From: Gordonia rubripertincta | Lineage (GTDB): Bacteria; Actinomycetota; Actinomycetes; Mycobacteriales; Mycobacteriaceae | DNA: 64,000 bases | Assembly: GCF_038024875.1 (NCBI RefSeq) | Contig: NZ_CP136136.1 | Location: forward strand, 5,022,001 to 5,086,000 | Direction: 5' to 3' | Shown here: positions 25,876 to 34,915 of the stretch, one piece after another | Numbering within the stretch: position 1 is the stretch's first letter | Layout of the letters: every line of letters begins with the position of its first letter | The notes under the pieces: model-generated | Told to the model about the DNA's origin: nothing | Databases searched by the model: none | Seen by the model: the letters and a program-made list of their open reading frames with translations, nothing else | Made by a program: the position numbers and the translations under genes

Positions 25876-26946
25876 CTAGAACTCCACGCTGAGGTTCTTG
25901 CTGCGGGGCCGTGCCTGGCAGGCCAGGATGATCCCGTCGGCGATGTCCTCGTCGTCGAGGACCGCACTGTTGTCCATGTCGACCTCACCGGCGGTGAGGG
26001 TGGCTGCGCACGAACCGCATTCACCCTCACGGCACGAGAACGGGACGCTGATCCCCTTGGACAGGAGGACATCGACCAGGGTCGCCGAGCGTGGCCAGCT
26101 GAACTCGTGTTCCTGCCCGTCGAGGTTCACCGTCACCGACGCCGCGTCACCGGTCCCGGCGTCGACGTCGGGCAGCTCGACCTCGGCGAACGGGTCGCCG
26201 GACAGCGAGGTGAAGACCTCGGCATGCACTCGGTTCCGCACGATCCCCGCGCGAGCCGTCGCGTCGCGGACCGCGCCCATGAAGGGTGCGGGCCCGCACG
26301 TGAACACCCGGTGGCCGTCGAGCTTCGCCGACAGTGCCGCGAGCTGAGCGACCGTCGGCACCCCCTGTACGCTCTCGAGCCAGTGCATCACCGTGAGCCG
26401 GTCTGCGTAGGCGGCGGCGAGCTCACGCAGTTCGCCGGCGAAGATGACCGAACTCTCGTCGCGGTTCGCATAGAAGAGGACCACTTCGTGCGATCCCTCG
26501 CTCAATGCCGCCTTGAGGATCGACATCACCGGCGTGATGCCACTACCGCCGGCGAACAACAACAGGTCGTCGTCGAAGTCCTCGGGTGTGAACACCCCGG
26601 CGGGCGGCAGAACCTCGATCAGGTCGCCCGTTCTGACGTTGTCGCACAACCAGTTCGAGGCATAGCCCGCGGCGGTCCGCTTCACCGTCACCTTCAGCAG
26701 GTCGTCGGTGAACGGCGAGCTGGCCAGCGAGTAGCACCGGGCCACCGAACCGGTCCGTTCACTCGGAATCCGCAGCGTGAGGAACTGCCCCGGGGTGTAG
26801 GCGAACTCGGCGCGTCGGTCGGCTGGGACCGTGAACACCAGTGAACGCGCATCCGGGGTCTCCTCGATCACGGCGGCGACCTCCAACGGCACCCCGCGCG
26901 AGGACGTCATGACCTGTTCGGCCGCGTCGGTGATGGTCATGCTCAT
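25876..26946 (-). CDS. kshB: 3-ketosteroid 9-alpha-hydroxylase reductase subunit
   Basis: Passes electrons from NADH to the oxygenase KshA. The 356 residues carry, in order, a ferredoxin-reductase FAD domain (RCYSLAS, 70-76), an NAD-binding domain (GGSGITP, 133-139; TCGPAPFM, 216-223) and a C-terminal plant-type [2Fe-2S] domain with Cys305, Cys310, Cys313 and Cys343. This order is that of KshB/HmpA-type reductases. Last gene of the hsaD-hsd4B-kshB operon, with 4-bp overlaps throughout. Other Rieske oxygenases could share it. Confidence 0.92.
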   Translation of the reverse strand: MSMTITDAAEQVMTSSRGVPLEVAAVIEETPDARSLVFTVPADRRAEFAYTPGQFLTLRIPSERTGSVARCYSLASSPFTDDLLKVTVKRTAAGYASNWLCDNVRTGDLIEVLPPAGVFTPEDFDDDLLLFAGGSGITPVMSILKAALSEGSHEVVLFYANRDESSVIFAGELRELAAAYADRLTVMHWLESVQGVPTVAQLAALSAKLDGHRVFTCGPAPFMGAVRDATARAGIVRNRVHAEVFTSLSGDPFAEVELPDVDAGTGDAASVTVNLDGQEHEFSWPRSATLVDVLLSKGISVPFSCREGECGSCAATLTAGEVDMDNSAVLDDEDIADGIILACQARPRSKNLSVEF

Positions 26947-27779
26947 TGCCGCCTTTCGGACTCGTCGAAACCCGCCGCCCCGTTCGCGATGACAGGTTTG
27001 CCATCGCGCACCATCTCGAACGTCACCTCGCGCCCCTCACCGAACACGCGCAACTCCGCGTCGTCGCCGGGGAAGATCGCGGTGGCGAATCGGCCGTCGA
27101 GCGACCGCAGATCCGCGGGATGGGCGCCGATCAGCCGCGCGACGTCGAGTACTGCGGCGCCGAGAGTGCACAGCCCGTGCAGGATCGGACGCGGTTGTCC
27201 GATGCGCGACGCCGCGGCCGGGTCGATGTGGATCGGGTGGAGGTCACCCGTGAGGCGGTACAGCGCAGCCTGATTCGGGGTGGTCTCGAATCGTCCGGTC
27301 ATCGTCGGAGCGCCCGGCCGGGCAGCCGGTTTGCCGGGTCCGCGGTCGCCGCCGAAACCGCCGGCACCGGGCGCGAACAACGACCAGGTGGCGACGAAGT
27401 AGTCACTGCGGACCACCACCTCGAGCACCGCGGCCGAGCCCTTGTCCCAGACCTCCCCCACCGAGGCGGTCATCGTCACCTCACCGCGCGGCGGCAACGA
27501 TGCCAGCACGTTCAGCTGCTGCGAACCGTGCAGGGCGGTGGTCGGGTCGAAGGCGCCGCGGTCGCCGAGCTCATCCGGCGCCCACTGTGCGAGCGTCAGC
27601 GCAAAGGTCGGCAAGACCCGCAGCCGCTCCTCGAAGACGAGGTCGAGCTCGTCCGCCCGAGCCCCGACGGCGAGTGCGTAGAGGATCGCGTCGCGTTCGT
27701 CGTAGGCCACGGTTCGGGTCCCGAGATCGGCTCCGCGCCAGGCACCGGCGTTCCGCGCCGTCGAGGCGTCGGTGCTCAT
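26943..27779 (-). CDS. hsd4B: MaoC-type 2-enoyl-CoA hydratase (Hsd4B-like)
   Basis: A 278-residue double-hotdog hydratase. The C-terminal MaoC domain shows the hydratase motif in YRLTGDLHPIHIDPAAASRIG (Asp/His pair) and ILHGLCTLGAAV. Its N-terminal half is a degenerate hotdog. In mycobacteria the equivalent gene lies beside kstD and the hsaEFG set and hydrates CoA esters of the steroid side chain; that role is inferred here by position and length. The start at 27779 overlaps the hsaD stop, and its stop overlaps the kshB start. Confidence 0.85.
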   Translation of the reverse strand: MSTDASTARNAGAWRGADLGTRTVAYDERDAILYALAVGARADELDLVFEERLRVLPTFALTLAQWAPDELGDRGAFDPTTALHGSQQLNVLASLPPRGEVTMTASVGEVWDKGSAAVLEVVVRSDYFVATWSLFAPGAGGFGGDRGPGKPAARPGAPTMTGRFETTPNQAALYRLTGDLHPIHIDPAAASRIGQPRPILHGLCTLGAAVLDVARLIGAHPADLRSLDGRFATAIFPGDDAELRVFGEGREVTFEMVRDGKPVIANGAAGFDESERRQ

Positions 27780-28645
27780 GCGACACGGTCCCGCGTCAGG
27801 AAGGCCAGCACGGCCGACAGCCAGGCCTCGCGGGCTTCGATCATCGCCCAGTGTCCGCACCGGGGAAAGACATGCAGCTCGGCGTCGGGGATGTCGCGCA
27901 TCGGCAAGATCGCCGAGTCGACGGGGCTCACCCGGTCGTCGCGGCCCCAGGTGATCAGGGTCGGCGACGTCACCTTGTGCAGCTGCGCCCAGTACGGGAC
28001 GGTGTCGGCCATCGCATTGGCGGCCATCGTCGCGGTGAAGGCCTTGGTGCTGTACATGCGTCGCGCGATCTCGAGGGTTTCCGGTTCGGTGGCCAGTTCC
28101 CATCGTTCCTCGATGAGCTCCTCGGTCACCAGCGACGGGTCGTACACCATCGCCGACAGCCAGCGGATCAGTCGTTCGCGGGTGGGCTCGTCGGTGAACT
28201 CCATCAGCAGCTTGATGCCCTCGCTGGGCGCCGAGGAGAAGATGTTCTTGCCCATGCCGCCGATGGTGACGAGCTTGCCGACACGTTCCGGTTCGGCGAT
28301 GGCGACCTTCGTCGCGACGATCCCGCCCATGGAGTTGCCGATCATGTCTGCGGTACCGATGCCCAGGCCGTCGAGGAACACGCCGATCGCCGTCTCGGCC
28401 ATCATCATCGGATGCCCGTCGACCGGATCGCTGACGCCGAAGCCGGGGAATTCGAGGACCAGACAACGGAAGTGCTCGGCGAGCTCGCCGATGACCCCGC
28501 GGTAGTTCCGCCACCCCGTGACGCCCGGGCCGGAGCCGTGCAGGAGCAACAAGGGAGGCCCCTCGCCGGCCTCGTGATACTGCAGCACGCCCAGGCTCGT
28601 CTCGAGCTTGCGGCGGCTGCCTCCATAGGTGACGTCAACGCTCAT
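27776..28645 (-). CDS. hsaD: 4,5:9,10-diseco-steroid (DSHA) hydrolase
   Basis: Alpha/beta-hydrolase that splits the C-C bond of the meta-cleavage product made by HsaC, giving the C6 dienoate (to HsaE) and the C/D-ring acid. The 289 residues contain the catalytic triad Ser105 (GNSMGG), Asp237 (WGRDDRV) and His265 (CGHWAMIE), with the oxyanion segment LLLHGSGPG at 33-41. First gene of the minus-strand operon and divergent from hsaB, with two operator-like sites in between. Aromatic-pathway relatives (BphD) are close, but the context favours steroids. Confidence 0.93.
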   Translation of the reverse strand: MSVDVTYGGSRRKLETSLGVLQYHEAGEGPPLLLLHGSGPGVTGWRNYRGVIGELAEHFRCLVLEFPGFGVSDPVDGHPMMMAETAIGVFLDGLGIGTADMIGNSMGGIVATKVAIAEPERVGKLVTIGGMGKNIFSSAPSEGIKLLMEFTDEPTRERLIRWLSAMVYDPSLVTEELIEERWELATEPETLEIARRMYSTKAFTATMAANAMADTVPYWAQLHKVTSPTLITWGRDDRVSPVDSAILPMRDIPDAELHVFPRCGHWAMIEAREAWLSAVLAFLTRDRVA

Positions 28646-28687
28646 GAACGGTGAGGCTGCCAGTGCCGCGCCCCGTTGTGCAGCACC

Positions 28688-28708
28688 GCTCCAGTTGAGC
28701 GGAACACC
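28688..28708. promoter_or_regulatory. Operator-like site B between hsaD and hsaB
   Basis: On the minus strand the core reads GTTCCGCTCAACTGGAG and matches site A for the first 11 bases (GTTCCGCTCA plus A/T). It lies 43 nt upstream of hsaD and 120 nt upstream of hsaB. A weaker relative, TTTCCCACTGAACGAAAG, sits at 28720-28737. Both are proposed targets of the IclR protein at 19492. Confidence 0.55.
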
Positions 28709-28827
28709 GGCCGCGTCGGTTTCCCACTGAACGAAAGCATGCTGGGCGCGGGCGCCGGCGGACCCTACGCTGGCCCGATGAACGGAGCCGGCCTCTCGGC
28801 GACGGCGGACAAACGGAAAGGTGCACG

Positions 28828-29331
28828 ATGTCGATCGAAGCGATGTCTCAGACTGATATGCGTAAGGCGCTCGGTCAGTTCGCGAGCGGGGTGACCGTGG
28901 TGACCGGGCTCGACGACTCCGGACCCGCCGGTTTCGTCTGCCAGTCCTTCGCCTCGGTGTCGCTGGAACCGCCGATGGTCCTGTTCTGCGCCGATCACCG
29001 CGGCCGGTCGTGGCCGCGCATCCTGCGGGCCGGACGCTTCACGGTGAACGTGCTGCACGAGAACCAGGCCGACATCTGTTCGCGGTTCGGCTCCCGCGAC
29101 GGGCGCAAGTTCGACGGCCTCGACTGGGAGCTGTCCGACTGGTCGACGCCGTCGTTGCCCGATGTGCTGATGCGCGTGCACGCCGACATCCACGATGTCC
29201 ACACCGCAGGCGACCACGACGTGGTGGTCGGCCGGGTGCTGGAACTCGAGACGCCCAACGAGGAACGGCCCCTTCTGTTCTTCCGTGGCAAGCTCGGGAT
29301 CGACTCCCCCGCCGATCGGCTCACCGCATGA
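28828..29331 (+). CDS. hsaB: Flavin reductase component of 3-HSA hydroxylase
   Basis: NADH:FMN reductase that supplies FMNH2 to the oxygenase HsaA. The 167 residues follow the flavin reductase family: LGQFASGVTVVTG, GFVCQSFASVSLEPPMVLFC and the GDHDVVVGRVLEL block near the C-terminus. First gene of the plus-strand hsaB-NTF2-OYE operon; the next gene overlaps by 4 bp. HsaA itself is about 2.5 kb downstream in a separate unit. Confidence 0.9.
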   Translation: MSIEAMSQTDMRKALGQFASGVTVVTGLDDSGPAGFVCQSFASVSLEPPMVLFCADHRGRSWPRILRAGRFTVNVLHENQADICSRFGSRDGRKFDGLDWELSDWSTPSLPDVLMRVHADIHDVHTAGDHDVVVGRVLELETPNEERPLLFFRGKLGIDSPADRLTA

Positions 29332-29867
29332 GCGGGACCGAAACCGTGTGCGGCTGGATCCCCGACGGCATGTCCGCCGCGGAGACCCTCCTCGCCATCG
29401 AGGAGATCAAACGGGTCTTTGCCGTCCGCCTCCGTTGTATGGACACCAAACAGTGGCACCTCTACGCCGGTCTGCACACCGACGACGTCATCAGCGAGAC
29501 GTGGGGCGGCCTGCCCGATGACAAGCAGCCGCATACCGACGGCGAGTCCAATCGCGTGGTCGGCAAGGAGAAGCTGGCGTCTACCATCCGCGCGTTGCTC
29601 GACGGTCCGGTGCCCGTGACCACCGCTCACCACGGGCACAGTCCCGAGATCGTACTCACCTCGCCCACCACCGCGCGCGGCATCTGGGCGATGGAAGACA
29701 ACCTCTGGTGGTCCGACGACGCCGGCGAGTACCATCTGCGCGGCTTCGGCCATTACCACGAGGAGTATCGAAAGGTGAACGGGCAGTGGTTGATCAGCTA
29801 TCGCAAGCTCACCCGCCTGCGCGTCGACTCCTCCCCCGACTTCTTCCGTTTCCTGAAAGCCCTGTGA
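29328..29867 (+). CDS. SnoaL/NTF2-fold protein in the steroid operon
   Basis: A 179-residue protein with the NTF2-like pattern: an N-terminal helix (LAIEEIKRVFAVRLRCMD), KQWHLYAGLHTDDV, HHGHSPEIVL, WAMEDNLWW and a YHEEYRKVNGQWLISYRKLTRL strand pair. The fold includes ketosteroid isomerase, but I cannot place the isomerase Asp/Tyr residues with confidence. Translation is coupled to hsaB by an ATGA overlap. The role could be isomerase, hydratase or a binding accessory in steroid breakdown. Confidence 0.7.
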   Translation: MSGTETVCGWIPDGMSAAETLLAIEEIKRVFAVRLRCMDTKQWHLYAGLHTDDVISETWGGLPDDKQPHTDGESNRVVGKEKLASTIRALLDGPVPVTTAHHGHSPEIVLTSPTTARGIWAMEDNLWWSDDAGEYHLRGFGHYHEEYRKVNGQWLISYRKLTRLRVDSSPDFFRFLKAL

Positions 29868-29873
29868 TCGCCT

Positions 29874-31055
29874 GTGTCTGAGCGTCCTTTGGTGTCCGAC
29901 GAGCCCACCGCATCGCCCGGGAACTCCTCCGCCCTCTTCGAACCACTGCGCATCCGCGGACTGGAACTGCCCAACCGGATCGCGATGTCGGCGATGACCC
30001 GGTCCTCGTCCCCCGGCGGTGTCCCCGGCTCCGACGTCGCACGCTACTACGCACGACGAGCCGCCGGCGGCACCGGCCTGATCGTCACCGAAGGTGTGGC
30101 GATCGATCATGTGGCGGCGGTGGACAATCCGGATGTCCCTCGGATGTACGGCGACGGCGCCCTGACCGGTTGGCGAACCGTGGTCGACGACGTGCACGCG
30201 GCAGGCGGGCGCATCATCCCGCAACTCTGGCACGTGGGGCCGCTCTGGGGCGCGATGTGCGAGGTCGACCCGGCGGTCCGCCCGATGCGGCCCTCGGGAC
30301 TGTGGGGCACGCCCGGGGTCACCTCGTACTCCGATGAGTACGTGGCGCGTTCGGTGCCGCAGACCCCGCCCATGACCGAGCGCGACATCGACGACATCAT
30401 CGCCGCTTTCGTGTCAGCGGCCGCGAACGCGGTCGAGGTCGGCTTCGACGGCATCGCGCTGCACGGGGGTCACGGTTATCTGCTCGATGCCTTCCTGTGG
30501 GCCGACACCAACCGTCGCGACGACCGCTGGGGACGAGACCTGCAGGCGCGTACCCGCTTCCCCGCCGAAGTGGTCAAGGCGATCCGGGCGGAGATCGGCC
30601 CCGACCTACCGATCTTCTTCCGCTTCTCCCAGCACAAACAGCAGGATTACACCGCCCGCATCGCCGAGACCCCCGACGAACTCGGGGCGATCCTCGGGGC
30701 GCTCGCCGACGCCGGGGTGGACGTCTTCGACGCCAGCAACCGACGATTCGACCTGCCGGCCTTCGAGGGTAGCGAGCTGTCCCTGGCGGGCTGGGCGAAG
30801 AAGCTCACCGGCGCCCACGCCATGGCCGTGGGAAGCGTGGGGCTCGGTAAACCCATGCGCGACAGCCGCATCGAGGGCGCAGCGCCGCTGGTGGACAACA
30901 TCGGCGAGGTGGACGACCGCATCGGTTCCGGCGAGTTCGACCTGATCGCGATCGGTCGGTTGCACCTGGCCAACCCGGAACTGGCAACCGCGCTGCGGAC
31001 CGGCGCCCCGCTGACCCCGTTCGATCGTGCGGTCCACGAGGGCAGCCTGGTCTGA
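29874..31055 (+). CDS. Old-yellow-enzyme family NADH:flavin oxidoreductase
   Basis: A 393-residue FMN protein of the OYE class. Seen: LPNRIAMSAMTRSSS, GTGLIVTEGVAID, PQLWHVG, the substrate-binding His pair in ALHGGHGYLLDAFLW, and AVGSVGLGKP with IAIGRLHLANPE. It would reduce an activated C=C bond, plausibly an enone or dienone in a steroid ring. The start is GTG at 29874, six nt after the NTF2 gene, in the hsaB operon. It may serve keto-steroids not metabolised by the standard set. Confidence 0.82.
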   Translation: MSERPLVSDEPTASPGNSSALFEPLRIRGLELPNRIAMSAMTRSSSPGGVPGSDVARYYARRAAGGTGLIVTEGVAIDHVAAVDNPDVPRMYGDGALTGWRTVVDDVHAAGGRIIPQLWHVGPLWGAMCEVDPAVRPMRPSGLWGTPGVTSYSDEYVARSVPQTPPMTERDIDDIIAAFVSAAANAVEVGFDGIALHGGHGYLLDAFLWADTNRRDDRWGRDLQARTRFPAEVVKAIRAEIGPDLPIFFRFSQHKQQDYTARIAETPDELGAILGALADAGVDVFDASNRRFDLPAFEGSELSLAGWAKKLTGAHAMAVGSVGLGKPMRDSRIEGAAPLVDNIGEVDDRIGSGEFDLIAIGRLHLANPELATALRTGAPLTPFDRAVHEGSLV

Positions 31056-31071
31056 GACGCCGCCCGCCGGT

Positions 31072-31557
31072 TCAGTCCGACGCGCGCCCGAGCAGTTCGC
31101 GCGCGTCGGCACTGCCGTCGAGCAGCCGAGCGGTGCGACGCGTGATCTTCCACTGCCCGTCGATGCGCGCCAGCTCGAAACGATTGGCGCTCGCACGCCA
31201 CACCCGGAACGAGTCCTCGTCTGTGTTGCGGCGCACGAGCAGGGAGTGGCAGGTCGCCACCGCGGTGTCACCGTCGAGGCGGATGTTGATGGGGTCCAAC
31301 AGATGTCCGCATCCGCCGTGGATGTAGTCCTGGTGGGGCGAGGTCCGCACCATCTCGGTGATCGCCGCCCGCCCGTTCATCACGCCGATGTCGAGGTCGT
31401 ACACGGCATCCGGTGCCCACAGCCTTCCCACGGCCTCGGCATCGCCCGCGTCGACGGCCGGGCCATAGGCCGTCAGCACTTCACCGATGGCGGCTCGGTC
31501 CTCGAGGACCCGAACACGGTCGAGCAGAGCGTCGAGCTGCTCCTGGATGTCTGTCAT
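31072..31557 (-). CDS. SnoaL/NTF2-fold protein, second copy in the cluster
   Basis: A 161-residue NTF2-like protein with DRAAIGEVLTAYGPAVDAGD, RLWAPDAVYDLD, HGGCGHLLDPINIRLDGDTA and NRFELARIDGQWKITRRTARLL. It resembles the SnoaL_4-type domain used by isomerases and aldol cyclases. Convergent with the OYE gene and divergent from hsaA, so it may share the promoter region that holds operator site E. I place the start at the ATG at 31557 (MTDIQEQ), preceded by GGAGAAGGG; the frame is open 57 nt further. Substrate unknown. Confidence 0.7.
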   Translation of the reverse strand: MTDIQEQLDALLDRVRVLEDRAAIGEVLTAYGPAVDAGDAEAVGRLWAPDAVYDLDIGVMNGRAAITEMVRTSPHQDYIHGGCGHLLDPINIRLDGDTAVATCHSLLVRRNTDEDSFRVWRASANRFELARIDGQWKITRRTARLLDGSADARELLGRASD

Positions 31558-31649
31558 CTGCAATCCCTTCTCCGGGACGACCTGTGGTGTCGGAAGCGGC
31601 GGCCGTCCAGCCACTTTCCTACCGATCCGCCGGCCGAGGCCACCACCGC

Positions 31650-31668
31650 TGTCCCGTTCAACTGAAAC
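31650..31668. promoter_or_regulatory. Operator-like site E upstream of hsaA
   Basis: The plus-strand core is GTCCCGTTCAACTGAAA. It shares TCAACTG with site B and CTGAAA with site C, and lies 131 nt before the hsaA start and 92 nt before the divergent NTF2 gene. Its relation to the other sites is by alignment only. Confidence 0.5.
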
Positions 31669-31798
31669 TCCCGTGCGCCGAGGCCACGCTCACTGCGAAT
31701 GTAGGACGCATCACACCTGCACCGACCAGGCGGGTGCGTTCGGAAGAACACGGAAGTCCCCGGCCGTCTCGAGGCCGTCCCGAAGAAAGAGTCACATC

Positions 31799-32971
31799 AT
31801 GGGCCAGGTATTGGACAGAATCATGCAGCACGCGGACGAGATCCGCGCGGATGCCGCCGAGGGCGAGACGCTGATGCGTCTGACCGATGCGTCGGCGAAG
31901 AGCCTGCGCGACTCGGGGGTCATCCGAATGCTGCAGCCAAAGGAGTACGGCGGCTTCGAATCCCACCCTCGCGAGTTCGCCGAGACCGTCATGGCCACCG
32001 CGGCGCTCGACGGCGCGACCGGCTGGGTCGCCGGCATCGTCGGAGTCCACCCGTGGGCACTCGCCGCCTTCGACGACACGGCACAGAACGAGATCTGGGG
32101 CGCCGACAACGACATGTGGATGGCCTCCCCGTACGCACCGATGGGTGTGGCCGTGCCGACCGACGGCGGCTACGTCCTGAACGGTCGCTGGTCCTTCTCC
32201 TCGGGCACCGACCACTGCGGCTGGGTCATGATCGGGGCCGCGGTGGGCGACAAGGACGGCAACCGCACCGGTCAGATCCTCCACGTCGTGCTGCCGCGTT
32301 CGGACTACGAGATCGACGCCGACAGCTGGAATGTCGTGGGACTCCGCGGCACCGGCTCCAAGGACCTGATCGTCAAGGACGCCTTCATCCCCACCTACCG
32401 CACCATCGATGCGGAGATCGTCCTGAGCGGCGAGGGCTGGAAGCACGCCGGACGTGACGAGACCCTCTACAAGTTCCCGTTCTCCTACATCTTCCCGCTG
32501 GGCATCACCTCCGCACTGATCGGCATGACCGAGGGCGCACTCGCCTGCTACGTCGCAGCACAGAAGGAGCGCGTCCAGGTCAGCGGCATCCCGATCAAGG
32601 AGGACCCCTACGTCCTGTTCGCCATCAGCGAGGCCGCAGCGGAGATCTCCGCCTCGCGGGTCTCCCTGCTGGAGATGGTCGACCGGTTCTGGGACAAGAC
32701 CGACAAGGGCGTGGAGATCACCTTTGCCGAGCGTGCCGAGGGGCGCCGGACCCAGGTGTCGGCCGCGTGGCGCGCCACCCGGGCGATGGACGAGATCTTC
32801 GCCCGCGCCGGCGGCGCAGCGGCTCATCTCAAGACCCCGATGCAGCGCTTCTGGCGTGATGCGCACGTCGGCCTGACCCACGCGATCCATGTCCCCGGAC
32901 TGATCTACCACTCGGCCGCACTGACCCAGCTCGGTGGCGACCCGCAGGGTGCCTACCGCGCGATGATCTGA
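31799..32971 (+). CDS. hsaA: 3-HSA hydroxylase, oxygenase component
   Basis: FMNH2-dependent monooxygenase that adds the second hydroxyl to the aromatised ring A of 3-HSA, giving the catechol 3,4-DHSA. The 390 residues of acyl-CoA-dehydrogenase fold contain GRWSFSSGTDHCGWVMIGA, WNVVGLRGTGSKDLIV and the C-terminal QRFWRDAHVGLTHAIH typical of group D flavin monooxygenases. The start at 31799 follows GAAAGAG. It is co-transcribed with hsaC (29-nt gap). Its reductase HsaB is encoded nearby. Confidence 0.93.
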   Translation: MGQVLDRIMQHADEIRADAAEGETLMRLTDASAKSLRDSGVIRMLQPKEYGGFESHPREFAETVMATAALDGATGWVAGIVGVHPWALAAFDDTAQNEIWGADNDMWMASPYAPMGVAVPTDGGYVLNGRWSFSSGTDHCGWVMIGAAVGDKDGNRTGQILHVVLPRSDYEIDADSWNVVGLRGTGSKDLIVKDAFIPTYRTIDAEIVLSGEGWKHAGRDETLYKFPFSYIFPLGITSALIGMTEGALACYVAAQKERVQVSGIPIKEDPYVLFAISEAAAEISASRVSLLEMVDRFWDKTDKGVEITFAERAEGRRTQVSAAWRATRAMDEIFARAGGAAAHLKTPMQRFWRDAHVGLTHAIHVPGLIYHSAALTQLGGDPQGAYRAMI

Positions 32972-33000
32972 CCCCACAACACTTCTCGAGGATGACAACG

Positions 33001-33915
33001 ATGACAGAACTACGCGGACTCGGCTTCCTGCGAGTCCAGAGCACCGATGTCGCGCGCTGGCGCGAGCTGCTGATCGACGGCCTGGGCATGGCCGTGGGCA
33101 GCGGCCCCGAAGCCGATGCGCTGTATGCGCGGATCGACGAGCGTCGCTCGCGGATCGCCGTGCTGCCCGGCGACTCCGACAAGGCACTGGCCGTCGGCTG
33201 GGAGGTGCGTGACGAGTTCGCACTCGAACGCGTCCGTCAGGCAGTGGAGGCCGCGGGCGTCGCCGTCACAGTGATGTCCCGCAAGGAGGCCGGCTACATC
33301 GACGCCGAGGGCGCCATCGCCTTCGACGATCCGGCCGGAACGCGGCTCGAGGTCTTCTACGGTCCGGTGCTCGATCACAGCCCCGTCGTGACGCCCTTCG
33401 GCGGACGCTGGGTCACCGGCGGCCTGGGACTGGGTCACGTGGTTCTCCCGAGCGCCCAGTTCGCCGAGTCGTACGACTTCTACACCCAGGTGCTCGGCTT
33501 CCTGCCGCGCGGTTCCATCCGACTCGACGAAGAGGGCCTGGCACGGGTTCGTTTCCTCGGCATCAACGAGCGGCACCACAGCCTGGCGCTGTGCCCGGCC
33601 CCGCCGACCGAGGAGCCCGGCCTGGTGCACCTGATGACCGAGGTGGACACCCTCGACGCGGTCGGTCAGGCACTCGACCGGGTGAACAAGCAGAAGTTCT
33701 CGATCTCGTCGACGCTGGGCCGGCACACCAACGACAAGATGATCTCGTTCTACGTCCGGGCGCCCGGCGGCTGGGACCTGGAGTTCGGCACGGAGGGAAT
33801 GCTCGTCGACGAGCGGCATTACACCTCCGAGGAGATCACCGCCGACGCCTACTGGGGTCACGATCAGAGCGGCTCGGAACCACTGAAGGCGTTCATCCCC
33901 GTCGGCGAGGGCTGA
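33001..33915 (+). CDS. hsaC: 3,4-DHSA extradiol dioxygenase
   Basis: Type I extradiol dioxygenase that cleaves the catecholic ring A (meta cleavage). It has two vicinal-oxygen-chelate domains, 304 residues. The Fe(II) ligands are His146 (GLGHVVLP), one of His192/His193 (ERHHSLAL) and Glu261 (WDLEFGTE); the conserved His241 and Tyr251 are also present. I chose the ATG at 33001 because GAGG lies 9 nt ahead; the in-frame ATG at 32992 directly abuts that GAGG. Followed by a terminator. Confidence 0.94.
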   Translation: MTELRGLGFLRVQSTDVARWRELLIDGLGMAVGSGPEADALYARIDERRSRIAVLPGDSDKALAVGWEVRDEFALERVRQAVEAAGVAVTVMSRKEAGYIDAEGAIAFDDPAGTRLEVFYGPVLDHSPVVTPFGGRWVTGGLGLGHVVLPSAQFAESYDFYTQVLGFLPRGSIRLDEEGLARVRFLGINERHHSLALCPAPPTEEPGLVHLMTEVDTLDAVGQALDRVNKQKFSISSTLGRHTNDKMISFYVRAPGGWDLEFGTEGMLVDERHYTSEEITADAYWGHDQSGSEPLKAFIPVGEG

Positions 33916-33937
33916 GCACCGGCGACCACTCACGCAA

Positions 33938-33970
33938 AGGAGCACCGCGACACGTCGTCGCGGTGCTCCT
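33938..33970 (+). terminator. Terminator after hsaAC
   Basis: A perfect 14-bp stem (AGGAGCACCGCGAC and its complement) with a 5-nt loop, followed by CTCGTCTTGT. Confidence 0.8.
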
Positions 33971-34029
33971 CTCGTCTTGTCCCCGATCCACTTCCCAGAG
34001 CGCGCTGCGCGAGCTAGCATCGGATTGAA

Positions 34030-34043
34030 TGATTGATCAATCA
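34030..34043. promoter_or_regulatory. Palindrome TGATTGATCAATCA upstream of the first IclR gene of the pair
   Basis: A perfect 14-bp palindrome whose core (ATTGATCAAT) recurs as the half-site of the two related operators at 34916 and 36561. It overlaps an ATG at 34029 that would otherwise look like a start codon, one reason to place the gene start downstream. Confidence 0.55.
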
Positions 34044-34085
34044 ATCAGCGAGGATCCCCCGCCTGCGCTGGTAGTTGGAGACACC

Positions 34086-34760
34086 GTGACCACCTCAGTC
34101 GGCCAGCCCCCCTCCGTCCTCGGACGCGCACTCCTCCTGCTCGAGCCGTTCCGTCATCGCGACGGCCTCACGCTGACGGAACTCGCCGACCGCACCGGCT
34201 TCCCGCGCTCGACCACGCATCGAATGCTGACGCAACTGGTCGCCGTGGGCTGGATCCGCCGCGAGGGCACGACGTATCTGCTCGGCCCCAAGATGGCCGA
34301 GCTCGGCTCGATCGCCCAGGTACACGACCGTGTCCACCAGGCCGCGCAGCCCGTCGCCTACCAGCTCTACCGTCGGACGCGGGGCGCGGTTCACGTGGCC
34401 GTCGCCGTAGACGAGGACGTCCTGATCCTGGAGAAGATCGGCGGACGGTGGGCGGCCGCCAGCCTGGACACGCGCGTGGGCCAGCGTCGTGGCCTGCACG
34501 AGACAATCGAGGGAGCCGCCCTGGCCCGGCATGAGGCCGGCGGTCCGACACAGTTCCACGACACCCAACGCGCCCTCGCCGGCGGCGAACACATCCGCTG
34601 TCTCGCAGCGACATTCGACGTACCCGGCCGGGCCGCGACGGATCACCTCACCCCAGGCGTCGCGGTGATCTCGCTGACCTTCCCGACCGCCCGCATGCAT
34701 CCGAGCGCCGACGAGGAACTCCGCCGCGGCGTGCGCGCCGTGGTGCACTCGCTCTCCTAG
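34086..34760 (+). CDS. IclR-family regulator (short effector domain)
   Basis: A 224-residue protein. The winged helix (LTLTELADRTGFPRSTTHRMLTQLV) is followed by an IclR effector domain (GAVHVAVAVDEDVLILEKIGG) that is shorter and more diverged than usual, losing part of the central TAxGKAxLA region. The start is the GTG at 34086, with GGAG five nt upstream; the frame is open to an ATG at 34029 that overlaps a palindrome and has no ribosome site. Target genes unknown; nearby TTGATCAA sites suggest the SDR/TetR block. Confidence 0.75.
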   Translation: MTTSVGQPPSVLGRALLLLEPFRHRDGLTLTELADRTGFPRSTTHRMLTQLVAVGWIRREGTTYLLGPKMAELGSIAQVHDRVHQAAQPVAYQLYRRTRGAVHVAVAVDEDVLILEKIGGRWAAASLDTRVGQRRGLHETIEGAALARHEAGGPTQFHDTQRALAGGEHIRCLAATFDVPGRAATDHLTPGVAVISLTFPTARMHPSADEELRRGVRAVVHSLS

Positions 34761-34915
34761 CGGACGCCCCGCCGAGCCCGACAGCCCATCAGGCCGCCGG
34801 GCGGTTGTGCTGCCGCAGTTCACCATCCGAGTCACCACGCATCGCGGCTGTGATTCGACGATTTCGCCCAATCAGCTTTGACCCACGTCACACTCCTGCT
34901 ATCTTTTCCGTATTG

